Positions 1 to 6,841 of a stretch of DNA of 64,000 nucleotides are shown here, piece by piece. Source of the stretch: Pseudomonadales bacterium (lineage in GTDB: Bacteria > Pseudomonadota > Gammaproteobacteria > Pseudomonadales > Pseudohongiellaceae). A program made the position numbers and the translations under genes. The notes below the pieces were generated by a model. That model worked only from the letters and a program-made list of their open reading frames with translations. It was not told the DNA's origin and searched no databases. The DNA lies in NCBI GenBank assembly GCA_022822865.1, contig JAJDYJ010000047.1:1-64000 (forward strand), read 5' to 3'. Position 1 is the stretch's first letter. Each line of letters opens with the position of its first letter.

Positions 1-5
1 AACCC

Positions 6-69
6 TCCGGCGTTTTGGTGTGTCTTTTTGTTGATTCGAGACCAACGCAAAGATACCCAAAACGCCGGA
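6..69. repeat. 13-bp perfect inverted repeat at the left edge
   Basis: TCCGGCGTTTTGG at 6-18 is the exact reverse complement of CCAAAACGCCGGA at 57-69, with 38 bases between. It lies downstream of the hlyD-like gene that ends at 170. It could be a long-loop transcription-end structure or the edge of a mobile segment; neither is shown. The rest of 1-169 holds no convincing gene, and the 15-281 plus-strand ORF is not supported. Confidence 0.4.
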
Positions 70-169
70 ACCTTTCCAGGATTTCCAGCAGTTTGTTCAA
101 TCAAATCAGTTGGTTGAGAGTTTACGGACAAGAACGAGTTAGTTTAGGAAGGGTAATGCTGCGTATCGT

Positions 170-1402
170 TCAGATTCTGGCAAGTAACGGATCGAGCAGC
201 ACTTCCCACAACTTTCTTTCTTCCAGTACGATATGTGCGCTGAGAGTCATGCCCGTCTGTAACGGAAACCTCTCGCCATAGGCATCAACGTGCTGCACGG
301 AAATACTGACGAGCACGCGGTAAACCGGACCCGAGACTCCCAGAGCAACAGGCAACTCCGACGGGTCGAATATAGTCCTCGACACCAGGATGATCTTACC
401 CTCCACGATTCCGTATCTCTGGAAAGGGAAAGCATCGAACTGCAGACGCACGTGTTGTCCTTCCTGAATGAAACCTGCAGCCCGCGTTGGCACAAACAAC
501 TCCGCCTCCAGACGACCTCCCTCCGGCAACAAGGCTACGGTCATTTGCTGAGGACGAACACTCTGGCCGGCAGAGAGGGGCAATGCGGCCACACGTCCCG
601 AGACCGGTGCCGCCATCACCAGCGTTCCCCTTCCGGAAACCTGCGCTCTTTGCGACCGCAGGCCGGCAATCCCCTCCCGCAATTCGGTAATCGCCGCCTC
701 TTCATTTGCCGGCAATCCTTCCAAGCGGAGCCGGTAAATCGCCGACTCCCCCTTTTTGATTTCAATCTGCTGCTTGACCTGCGTAGCCGATTGCCGTAGG
801 GAAAGGACGGCTTCCCGTTGCCGGTCGACATCGGACGTGGAAGCGGCATCCGACTTCGCCAGCAATGTAATCCGCTCAAGTGCTTCTCCGGCAGTAAGTA
901 TGCGCTCGTCCAGAACCTGACGCTGTTCCTCAAGAGCGGAAAGTTCGGCCTGAATGGCGTCCATTTGCCCCTCTAGTTCCAAGGCTTCACGGGCGAAACG
1001 CAGTTCCGTCAACGGTATGAGGTTCTCCCGCTCGGTTATCTGAGTTTCCATTTCAGCCAAGGCGATTCCGTACACTCCCTCGCCCGCCGAAAACGCGGTA
1101 TCGAGATTCAGAGTGACCAGGGAATCACCTTCATTGACGATCTGGCCTTCAACAACGTGAACCGTCTCGACCGTTCCCAGTAGTGGAGAGACGACTCGCA
1201 CAAGGCCCTTGTCGGGTTTTATCCAACCCTGCACGATTTCTTTTCTTGCGTAGCCCCCGATGAGCAGCGCCAGTGCTATCACAGCCACGATAGCGCCTAT
1301 GAGCCAAGTGACGACCCATGTCGAAACCGGAGAAGCGAGGGACACCTCGCCAAGCAGACGACTCCCTCTTCTCTCTATAACTTGTTTGCGGAATAGCTCC
1401 AT
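170..1402 (-). CDS. HlyD/CvaA-type membrane fusion protein of a peptide exporter
   Basis: Periplasmic adaptor expected to link the inner-membrane ABC exporter encoded just upstream to an outer-membrane TolC-type channel. At 410 aa the length suits the family. There is one N-terminal membrane segment (about residues 27-50), a split biotinyl-lipoyl-like domain (VSPLLGTVETVHVVEGQ near 70; MAAPVSGRVAALPLSAGQ near 262) and a long Glu/Gln/Arg-rich region between them that should form a coiled coil. It is the last gene of the microcin-type operon, 42 bases after the exporter. No tolC gene is in the window. Family is clear; the cargo is inferred from the precursor genes upstream. Confidence 0.88.
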   Translation of the reverse strand: MELFRKQVIERRGSRLLGEVSLASPVSTWVVTWLIGAIVAVIALALLIGGYARKEIVQGWIKPDKGLVRVVSPLLGTVETVHVVEGQIVNEGDSLVTLNLDTAFSAGEGVYGIALAEMETQITERENLIPLTELRFAREALELEGQMDAIQAELSALEEQRQVLDERILTAGEALERITLLAKSDAASTSDVDRQREAVLSLRQSATQVKQQIEIKKGESAIYRLRLEGLPANEEAAITELREGIAGLRSQRAQVSGRGTLVMAAPVSGRVAALPLSAGQSVRPQQMTVALLPEGGRLEAELFVPTRAAGFIQEGQHVRLQFDAFPFQRYGIVEGKIILVSRTIFDPSELPVALGVSGPVYRVLVSISVQHVDAYGERFPLQTGMTLSAHIVLEERKLWEVLLDPLLARI

Positions 1403-1444
1403 TCGCTTTGTCGTTGCTTCTCTTGTACCAAGGGGCGCTTTTGC

Positions 1445-3526
1445 TCAACTGCCAGACAAGGATTTCTCATGCTCGACCAGACGGCCTTGGTTCATCACGA
1501 GTACACGATCCGCGCATTCGAGAAGTTGCTTGCCGTGCGCGATGACGATTCTTGTAATGTTCATTTTGGAAATGACTTCTGCAATCTGCAGTTCAGTTTG
1601 CAAGTCCAAATTTGCCGTGCCTTCGTCGAGAAACAAGACTTTCGGGTTGTGGTACAAGGCCCGCGCGAGCAGCAGCCTCTGTCTCTGTCCGCCTGACTGT
1701 GCCGCGCCCATATCGCCAATCAGTGACAGATAGTGCATCGGCATTCGACTGATTTCTTCGTGAACCTGGGCCTGGATGGCGCATTCCACAACCCGTTGCA
1801 TATCAACCTCGGAGTCGAAACTGGAAATGTTGTCAGCAATCGACCCGGACAGGAGTTGATCGTCCTGCATTACTACACCGGCGGCGGCCCTCCAATTGCG
1901 CAGCCCGAGGATATGCAAAGGCAGGCCATCCACTCTGACAATTCCCGACTCCGACTCAAGCAGACCCAACATTACCTTCAATAGTGTCGATTTGCCTCCA
2001 CCCGAAGGCCCTGCAATGGCAATAAATTCACCTGAATCGATTGACAGGGAAACGTTTTCAAAGACGAAAGGATCGTTCTGATCGTATCGAAAGCTGACAT
2101 CTTCAAGCTTGATTTTTCCTTCAATGTTTCGAACGTCCGATATCGGACAATCAAGTCCCGCTTCCTTTTTCGATTGCACTATGTCGGACAATCGCTCCAA
2201 GTGCAATCCCAACATGCGGAATTCTATGCCCTTGTTCACAAGATCTTCGGCCGTATTTGCGAAATGCTGCCTGTACGACATGAAGGCGAACAGCATTCCA
2301 ATGCTGATCTCCCCGGAAAGAATGAGTCCGGCGCCAAAATACACGACCAATACCGTTTGCAGGCCAAACAACAGTGACGATGCAAACTGATTGCCGATCT
2401 GTAACTGATTGTATGAAACATCGGCATTTACTACTTCGGCGTACAGATTTCTCCACATGCCCTCTCGCTGCACTTCCCTACCAAATAGTTTTATAGCACG
2501 AGAAGCTCGTATGGTCTCAATAACGTTTGTGTTCTCAGCAGCGCGCCTGGATATCAATTCTTCTTGCCGGCTTCGCATGAAAGGAAACAAAATGATTGAG
2601 ATAGCCAAATACACGACCGTGAAACCAATAGCAATTAATGCCAGCCGCCAGCTATACAACAGCATCAGTACTATCGTTGCGACCACCATTATTCCGTCAA
2701 TCAAAGCTGCAACGACGCTTTGCGTCAATGCGGTCTGTATTGGCTGTATCGATCCAATACGGGAAATGATGTCTCCAACATGGCGCTGCTCAAAATACTT
2801 CGCGGGAAGACGCGTTAGATGTCGCAACACATTTCCAGCCATCTGAAACGTCAAGGACTGACCCAATAGTAAAATGACCCAAGACCGCAACGCTTCCGTG
2901 ACGGCATTGATAATGTACAGAAGCCCAAAACCAATCCCAAGCAATAACAGTAGGCCGGTATCGTAGCGGGTAACAGCTTCGTCGATCACGAGTTGAAGGT
3001 AAAAGGGGGCGGCTAGTGCAAAAAGTTGTATAACAATCGAAAGAACGAGTATCTGAACGAATGTGCGTTTGAGCCCGGTCAGTCGAGACCACAAGCTTGA
3101 CAGTTTCGTTGGAGTCCGGGCAACGATCGGTCGAAAGTCCGCCGCGGGGGCAAGCTCGAGAGCAACACCGGTGAAGTGTTCAGCGACTTCCTCCAAGGAA
3201 TATGAAACTCGACCCCGGGCCGGATCAAGAATCGTGAACCGGTTCCTTCGAACTTCCTTCAATACAACAAAATGATCTAGGTCCCAATGCAGTACAGCCG
3301 GGAGAGCGATGTCACGGAGTCGTTCCGGCTCAAGTCGCAGAGCTCTTGAACTCAGGGAAAGCTGTTCCGCAATCTCCATCAAATTTCGAAGCCGCACTCC
3401 TTTAAGCGATACGCCAAACCGTTGCCGCAAGTTTACCAAGTCAATTTTGTGGCCGTAATGCTCGGCAACCATTGCTATCGAAGCCAGCCCACATTCAGTA
3501 GCCTCGCTTTGAAGGAAAATTTTCAC
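1445..3526 (-). CDS. Peptidase-containing ABC transporter (C39 protease, CvaB-type) for double-glycine leader peptides
   Basis: 693 aa exporter that should cut precursors after a GG motif and pump the mature peptide out. The N-terminal C39 peptidase has the oxyanion Gln and catalytic Cys (LQSEATECG), the His (DLDHFVVL) and the Asp (ILDPARG), so it looks active. A membrane domain spans about residues 155-430. The ATPase domain has Walker A GPSGGGKST, signature QSGGQRQR, Walker B plus catalytic Glu (VLFLDEG) and an H-loop His (IVIAHGK). It sits between two small membrane genes and the HlyD adaptor, and three GG-leader precursors lie upstream on the same strand, giving it clear likely substrates. 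Confidence 0.93.
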   Translation of the reverse strand: MKIFLQSEATECGLASIAMVAEHYGHKIDLVNLRQRFGVSLKGVRLRNLMEIAEQLSLSSRALRLEPERLRDIALPAVLHWDLDHFVVLKEVRRNRFTILDPARGRVSYSLEEVAEHFTGVALELAPAADFRPIVARTPTKLSSLWSRLTGLKRTFVQILVLSIVIQLFALAAPFYLQLVIDEAVTRYDTGLLLLLGIGFGLLYIINAVTEALRSWVILLLGQSLTFQMAGNVLRHLTRLPAKYFEQRHVGDIISRIGSIQPIQTALTQSVVAALIDGIMVVATIVLMLLYSWRLALIAIGFTVVYLAISIILFPFMRSRQEELISRRAAENTNVIETIRASRAIKLFGREVQREGMWRNLYAEVVNADVSYNQLQIGNQFASSLLFGLQTVLVVYFGAGLILSGEISIGMLFAFMSYRQHFANTAEDLVNKGIEFRMLGLHLERLSDIVQSKKEAGLDCPISDVRNIEGKIKLEDVSFRYDQNDPFVFENVSLSIDSGEFIAIAGPSGGGKSTLLKVMLGLLESESGIVRVDGLPLHILGLRNWRAAAGVVMQDDQLLSGSIADNISSFDSEVDMQRVVECAIQAQVHEEISRMPMHYLSLIGDMGAAQSGGQRQRLLLARALYHNPKVLFLDEGTANLDLQTELQIAEVISKMNITRIVIAHGKQLLECADRVLVMNQGRLVEHEKSLSGS

Positions 3527-3539
3527 AGCCCGACTCCCT

Positions 3540-4085
3540 TCAAATAGTTTTCTTTAGACCAATGAAAGAAACTATGGCGCTTAAGGTTAATAGGGAAACC
3601 AGTGATGCCAAGTAGAGAGCTATTCTAGTCACAGATATAGAGAAAAGGTTTGTTGTAGCTAACAAAATATCCGCATATCCATATCCGGTAAAAATCACAA
3701 AAATATTACTTACTGCCACGAGAAACCTTGTAATTCCTCCTCCAGCCAAAAGCATAACTATAATAAAGAAGATCAATATGTCCTTTGGTTCACCTTCTTG
3801 AAAATAGGCCTTTATTGGAGTTGATACACTAATCAATTGCTTCAAAATCTTGCCGAATGTCATTTTTCTAACTCGAGCCCGGCATTCCAGATCAGGAAAC
3901 AAATACAACAAGAATGCGGAAATAATTATGGATCCGACAATGTTTGATATAATTAGGCTTTCTATTCCAGTAATAACTGGATTTAACTCGCCTTCCACTC
4001 CTCCAGTAGAAACAATCAAGTAAATCGTAGTTAATACATCTGCTAGTGTTGAAACCAAAATTATGCCAAGAATTGTCCACTTCAT
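3540..4085 (-). CDS. Small integral membrane protein of the microcin operon (immunity candidate)
   Basis: 181 aa and very hydrophobic, with about four or five predicted membrane segments (for example residues 3-26, 44-64, 100-120, 125-148 and 152-175) and a short charged cytoplasm-like stretch (ECRARVRKMTFGKILKQ). I do not recognise a named family. It lies 13 bases before the C39 exporter and 15 bases after the 88-aa membrane gene, so it is almost certainly co-transcribed with them. Position and membrane nature suggest self-protection or help in export; this is inference from typical bacteriocin loci. The codon pattern is AT-rich compared with the genes beyond 5100. Confidence 0.7.
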   Translation of the reverse strand: MKWTILGIILVSTLADVLTTIYLIVSTGGVEGELNPVITGIESLIISNIVGSIIISAFLLYLFPDLECRARVRKMTFGKILKQLISVSTPIKAYFQEGEPKDILIFFIIVMLLAGGGITRFLVAVSNIFVIFTGYGYADILLATTNLFSISVTRIALYLASLVSLLTLSAIVSFIGLKKTI

Positions 4086-4100
4086 ATTTGAATCAGAATG

Positions 4101-4367
4101 CTAGATTAAACGGTTCCCGAAAAAATAGACCATAACAAGCCCGGAAAGCAATATGGAAAACAAGAAACAGTAGGCGGAAACAAGCTTGGTTTTTTCCACA
4201 AAAAGCAGAATTACAATGCAACCCAAGTACGCAATAAGTGGCAATGCTACAACATAAGCTAATTGCGAATCGTCACTTAATCCTACAGCGAACAGAATAA
4301 TGCATCCAGCCAAACAGCCAGAGGCAGCCAACTTGCATGTATTCACAATGCCATTCAAATTGTTCAT
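4101..4367 (-). CDS. 88-aa membrane protein of the microcin operon (immunity candidate)
   Basis: The ORF track gives 127 aa from 4484, but that start overlaps the precursor gene ending at 4429. The better start is the ATG at 4367 (MNNLNGIVNTC), giving 88 aa with three membrane segments and a short polar tail (FFGNRLI). An in-frame ATG at 4421 (MQEPG) is possible, but its GGAGG is too close to be a good ribosome site. Unknown family. Small multi-pass proteins right after bacteriocin structural genes are commonly immunity proteins, so that is the working idea; no sequence motif proves it. Confidence 0.62.
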   Translation of the reverse strand: MNNLNGIVNTCKLAASGCLAGCIILFAVGLSDDSQLAYVVALPLIAYLGCIVILLFVEKTKLVSAYCFLFSILLSGLVMVYFFGNRLI

Positions 4368-4383
4368 TTGCCACAAGAACAGA

Positions 4384-4414
4384 AGCCTGGACTGGCAGCG
4401 TCCCAATCCAGGCT
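4384..4414 (-). promoter_or_regulatory. Stem-loop between precursor genes and downstream membrane/export genes
   Basis: AGCCTGGA (4384-4391) and TCCAGGCT (4407-4414) form a perfect 8-bp inverted repeat with a 15-base loop. It lies just after the last precursor stop (4429) and before the 88-aa gene. No T-run follows on the minus strand, so it would act as a partial terminator, processing site or RNA stabiliser rather than a full stop. Confidence 0.45.
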
Positions 4415-4428
4415 CCTGCATTCCTCCA

Positions 4429-4617
4429 TTATCGCTGTTGCGCCCCCTGCCAAATTGCGGCAAGTGACCCGACTGCCAAGCCAAGCGTAAATGCGATGGC
4501 TAAGGCCGGCAATATCCCCCCTGCAACTTGATCAAGCTCTTCTTCGCTTAGAGTACGAAATTCAGGCAAAGATCTAACTTGCGCGTTCACTTCACTACTC
4601 AAATTGATTTCAGTCAT
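4429..4617 (-). CDS. Double-glycine leader microcin/bacteriocin-type precursor, peptide 3
   Basis: 62 aa if started at the second of two adjacent ATGs; the track uses the first (4620, 63 aa). GAGGAG stands 7 bases before the second ATG and 4 before the first, which favours the second. The leader ends TLSEEELDQVAGG, the classic class II pattern with hydrophobic residues at -4, -7 and -12 and GG at -2/-1. The predicted mature part is 28 aa starting ILPALAIAFTLG, strongly hydrophobic with a GLAVG (GxxxG) helix-packing motif and the tail WQGAQQR. It is the third of three tandem precursors; the C39 exporter downstream is the likely processing enzyme. Antibacterial activity is inferred. Confidence 0.82.
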   Translation of the reverse strand: MTEINLSSEVNAQVRSLPEFRTLSEEELDQVAGGILPALAIAFTLGLAVGSLAAIWQGAQQR

Positions 4618-4636
4618 CATATTGCTCCTCTATTCT

Positions 4637-4822
4637 TTAAAGAGACTCGATATACTCGCGAAGTCTATAAGACGTTATGCACATTGCTACAACAAGCCCT
4701 AAAACAAGAACTGGATGACCTCCTGACACTTGGTCGAGTTCGTCCTTAGACAGAACGCGATGTTCATAAGGGTATTCAGCCTGGGAACAAGGCTTGTCGA
4801 TGAGTTCAGATTTGATAATCAT
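4637..4822 (-). CDS. Double-glycine leader microcin/bacteriocin-type precursor, peptide 2
   Basis: 61 aa. The leader (35 aa) ends RVLSKDELDQVSGG, nearly the same as its two neighbours. The predicted mature peptide is 26 aa, HPVLVLGLVVAMC then a polar helix ITSYRLREYIESL, with one Cys and both basic and acidic residues. GGAGGAG lies 8 bases before the ATG. It is 16 bases from peptide 3 and 18 from peptide 1, so the three are one transcript. It has no close resemblance to a named microcin that I can see. The hydrophobic-then-amphipathic layout suggests a membrane-inserting peptide or one part of a multi-component bacteriocin. Confidence 0.82.
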   Translation of the reverse strand: MIIKSELIDKPCSQAEYPYEHRVLSKDELDQVSGGHPVLVLGLVVAMCITSYRLREYIESL

Positions 4823-4840
4823 TTTTTGTACTCCTCCATT

Positions 4841-4987
4841 TCACCACAACTGTCTGGTAGTGTGGTATCCGACGAAAACGCCGGCGCCGAAAAAGATTAT
4901 CGCAAGATCGACAGCGATAATTACGGGTATGATTCCACCACTGACCTCATCTACCTCGTTCAAGGTCAACTCTCTGATTTCGTGCAT
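4841..4987 (-). CDS. Double-glycine leader microcin/bacteriocin-type precursor, peptide 1 (48 aa, absent from ORF track)
   Basis: Translated by hand from the minus strand: leader MHEIRELTLNEVDEVSGG (18 aa) and then a 30-aa mature part beginning IIPVIIAVDLAIIFFGAG and ending TTRQLW before TGA. AGGAGG lies 5 bases before the ATG. The LTLNEVDEVSGG end matches the leaders of the two following genes (LSKDELDQVSGG, LSEEELDQVAGG), which is strong evidence that it is real even though it is below the 60-aa cutoff. The mature part is a single hydrophobic helix with GVFVG (GxxxG). It is the first gene of the operon, next to the homopolymer-bearing promoter region. Confidence 0.85.
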   Translation of the reverse strand: MHEIRELTLNEVDEVSGGIIPVIIAVDLAIIFFGAGVFVGYHTTRQLW

Positions 4988-5021
4988 TTTATCCTCCTAT
5001 TGTTCAACTTGGAAATGCCCG

Positions 5022-5056
5022 CGTATAGTGCCACCCCCCCCCCCCCCCGAAGTCAA
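5022..5056 (-). promoter_or_regulatory. Candidate microcin-operon promoter with a G15 tract in the spacer
   Basis: On the minus strand, TTGACT (5056-5051) is followed by TC, fifteen G (5048-5034), TGGCAC and TATACG (5027-5022), about 35 bases before the first start codon. The -35/-10 gap is 23 bases, too long for a good sigma-70 promoter; a tract of about 9 G would make it 17. A perfect TTGACA (5093-5088) lies farther upstream with no good -10 partner. The promoter is inferred; the tract itself is plain in the sequence. Confidence 0.4.
5034..5048. repeat. Homopolymer C15 (G15 on the operon strand)
   Basis: Fifteen consecutive C on the plus strand, in the gap between the mttB-like gene (stop at 5098) and the first microcin precursor. 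Tracts of this kind change length by slipped-strand replication and are also easy to mis-assemble, so the exact count is uncertain. Confidence 0.9.
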
Positions 5057-5097
5057 TCAACCTTGAGCGCAAATTTGTAACAAAATGTGTCAAGCGG

Positions 5098-6639
5098 TCA
5101 TTGGCCCAAGTCCTCCCGCGAGAGAAAGATCGGAAATTCCGTCCGCAATTGCATGTCGATTTCGTCGCTGACGTGGCGCGGCGCCGGGGCCGCGAGAATT
5201 TCGCGCTTCTTTGCGATGGCTCGGTCGAGTGGCAGCGGCTTGCCGCTTTCCTCCCATTCCGTCGGGCTCGCGCGGTCGCTGAAGTCCGGGTAGACGTATT
5301 CGCTCTGCATCACCCGCAAGGTATTCGCGGAACCCAGGTAATGTCCCACCCCGCCGGTGCAGACCTGCTCGATCTCGTCAAAACTCAAGGTTTCGGAGTT
5401 GACTTCGATGCCGCGGGTCACGCGGCCGATCGCCCCGAGCACGTCGTTGTCGAGCAGCAGGCTCTCCGGACAGGTTCCCAGGAGGCTGGCATACATCCCG
5501 GCGGCCTCGTAGACGATGTTCGCTCCCGAGAGCGCGGCGGACAACACCGTGGCGGCGCGTTCGGCGCCGGCCTGGAAATCGGGAAACTTGGCGTCGGTCA
5601 TGCCGCAGGCGGTGCCGAAGGGCAAGTCCAGGTGGTTGCCTACCTGCGCGCACGCGGCGGACAGCAAACCCTGCTCTGGCGAGCCGCCGCTCATCGCGCC
5701 GGTGCGCAAGTCCGAAACGAAGGGCCAGGCGCCGAGAATCGCCGGTGCGCCGGGCTCGATGGCGTTGACGTAGACCAATCCGCCGAGGCACTCGGCCCAG
5801 GCCTGGGAAACCGTTCCGGCGAGAAAGGCGGGCCCGGTCGCACCGGCCTGGCCGGCTGACAGCAGCAACACCGGCATGCCGCCTTCCACCGCGACGCGGA
5901 GGCATTCCAGGGCGTCGGCGGCAAACTTGAGCGGCGGCACAACGAAGCAGTTCGACTGGCTGACGAACGGGCGCGCGCGCCATGCGGCCTCGCCTCCCGC
6001 GACGGTGTGCAGCATCGAAAAGCACTGCTCGAGATGTTCGGGGAGGGTCCAGCTTGAGCCGACGTGCTTGGCGGTCCCCATCAGGCAGCAATACAGCGTG
6101 TTGATGTCGAGTTCGCGGTTATCGACGATGTCCCGCGGCACGCAGGTTCGCTGGAACATGTGAATGTGCTCGCAGGTATCGGCGATGCGCGCCATATCGT
6201 AGAGATCCTGCGCCCTTGACTCGCGATAGAGGTTCTTTTCCGGGTCCGCCGCCTGCACTGCCGCGCCCGCGGTTGAGAAATGCACCCGGGAACCGCTGAG
6301 GTCCAGATCGAAACGCGGGTCTCTGGCGTACAGCACGAGGTTGCGCCTGGCCTTTTGCAGGGTTTGCTCGACGAGGCCGCGCGGCATTCGCAAACGGCCG
6401 TCGTCACCGAGTACGGCGCCGGCGTCGATGCAGGTTTCAAGGCAGTGCGGGGTCGCGTCGGCGAAGCCGATCTCTTCGAGTATCCTGAAGGCGTTGTCGA
6501 CGATCGCCGCAATGCCCTCGTCGGTCAGCGGCTTGTACTGTCCGCCGCTGTGACCCGACCGAACCGGCTTTGCAGCCTCCGCGAGCGGCGCGGCGCGAGC
6601 GGCGCGGCGCGCCTGCCTGCCTCCCATTCTCCTGGACAT
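5098..6639 (-). CDS. MttB-family (trimethylamine/betaine-type) corrinoid methyltransferase, non-pyrrolysine
   Basis: Reads as an MttB-family protein (MTTB domain over most of the length), with typical stretches LTDEGIAAIVDNAFRILEEIGF near the start and ETCIDAGA. The family moves a methyl group from a quaternary or tertiary amine to a corrinoid protein. There is no in-frame UAG, so it is not the pyrrolysine type; members of this kind often act on glycine betaine or related betaines. I start at the ATG at 6639 (MSRRMGG, 513 aa), with GGGGGA about 7 bases upstream, rather than the TTG at 6654 used in the track. It is divergent from the two dimethylglycine dehydrogenase-like genes, which supports a betaine/methylamine role. 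No corrinoid protein gene is in the window. Exact substrate unknown. Confidence 0.8.
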   Translation of the reverse strand: MSRRMGGRQARRAARAAPLAEAAKPVRSGHSGGQYKPLTDEGIAAIVDNAFRILEEIGFADATPHCLETCIDAGAVLGDDGRLRMPRGLVEQTLQKARRNLVLYARDPRFDLDLSGSRVHFSTAGAAVQAADPEKNLYRESRAQDLYDMARIADTCEHIHMFQRTCVPRDIVDNRELDINTLYCCLMGTAKHVGSSWTLPEHLEQCFSMLHTVAGGEAAWRARPFVSQSNCFVVPPLKFAADALECLRVAVEGGMPVLLLSAGQAGATGPAFLAGTVSQAWAECLGGLVYVNAIEPGAPAILGAWPFVSDLRTGAMSGGSPEQGLLSAACAQVGNHLDLPFGTACGMTDAKFPDFQAGAERAATVLSAALSGANIVYEAAGMYASLLGTCPESLLLDNDVLGAIGRVTRGIEVNSETLSFDEIEQVCTGGVGHYLGSANTLRVMQSEYVYPDFSDRASPTEWEESGKPLPLDRAIAKKREILAAPAPRHVSDEIDMQLRTEFPIFLSREDLGQ

Positions 6640-6717
6640 GGCGGTTTCCCCCAACGCAGATGATTCGAATGTACTCTAGCCGCGAGTTTCAATCTCCGTG
6701 GTGATCCTGTCAATCGC

Positions 6718-6745
6718 CCTGACGACAAATACGGAGCTTGTCAGG
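6718..6745. promoter_or_regulatory. Imperfect palindrome in the divergent mttB / dehydrogenase promoter region
   Basis: CCTGACgACAA (6718-6728) faces TTGTCAGG (6738-6745) in the gap between two divergent genes (6640-6841). This is a reasonable operator shape for the nearby AraC-type regulator, but no known consensus was matched with certainty. Confidence 0.28.
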
Positions 6746-6841
6746 ACGCGCATACGATGATTCCTGTCGCTGCGATAGATTGCATGATGGTCCGGGCAAG
6801 GTGAAAATCGTACTCAAACACAAGCGCTGCCGGAGAAAGTC

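Noticed and set aside
15-281. 88-aa plus-strand ORF at the left edge
   Set aside because: No ribosome site, it overlaps the end of the hlyD-like gene on the other strand and spans the inverted repeat; no protein-like pattern.
4101-4484. 127-aa form of the small membrane protein
   Set aside because: Its first 39 residues would run through the stem-loop and overlap the peptide 3 gene; the 88-aa form has the membrane protein alone.
5034-5048. C15 tract treated as only an assembly error
   Set aside because: It may vary or be miscounted, but its place between promoter-like boxes of the microcin operon is too suggestive to drop, so it is kept with caution.
5098-6639. Pyrrolysine-containing MttB
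   Set aside because: The reading frame is complete without any in-frame UAG, so there is no ground for pyrrolysine.
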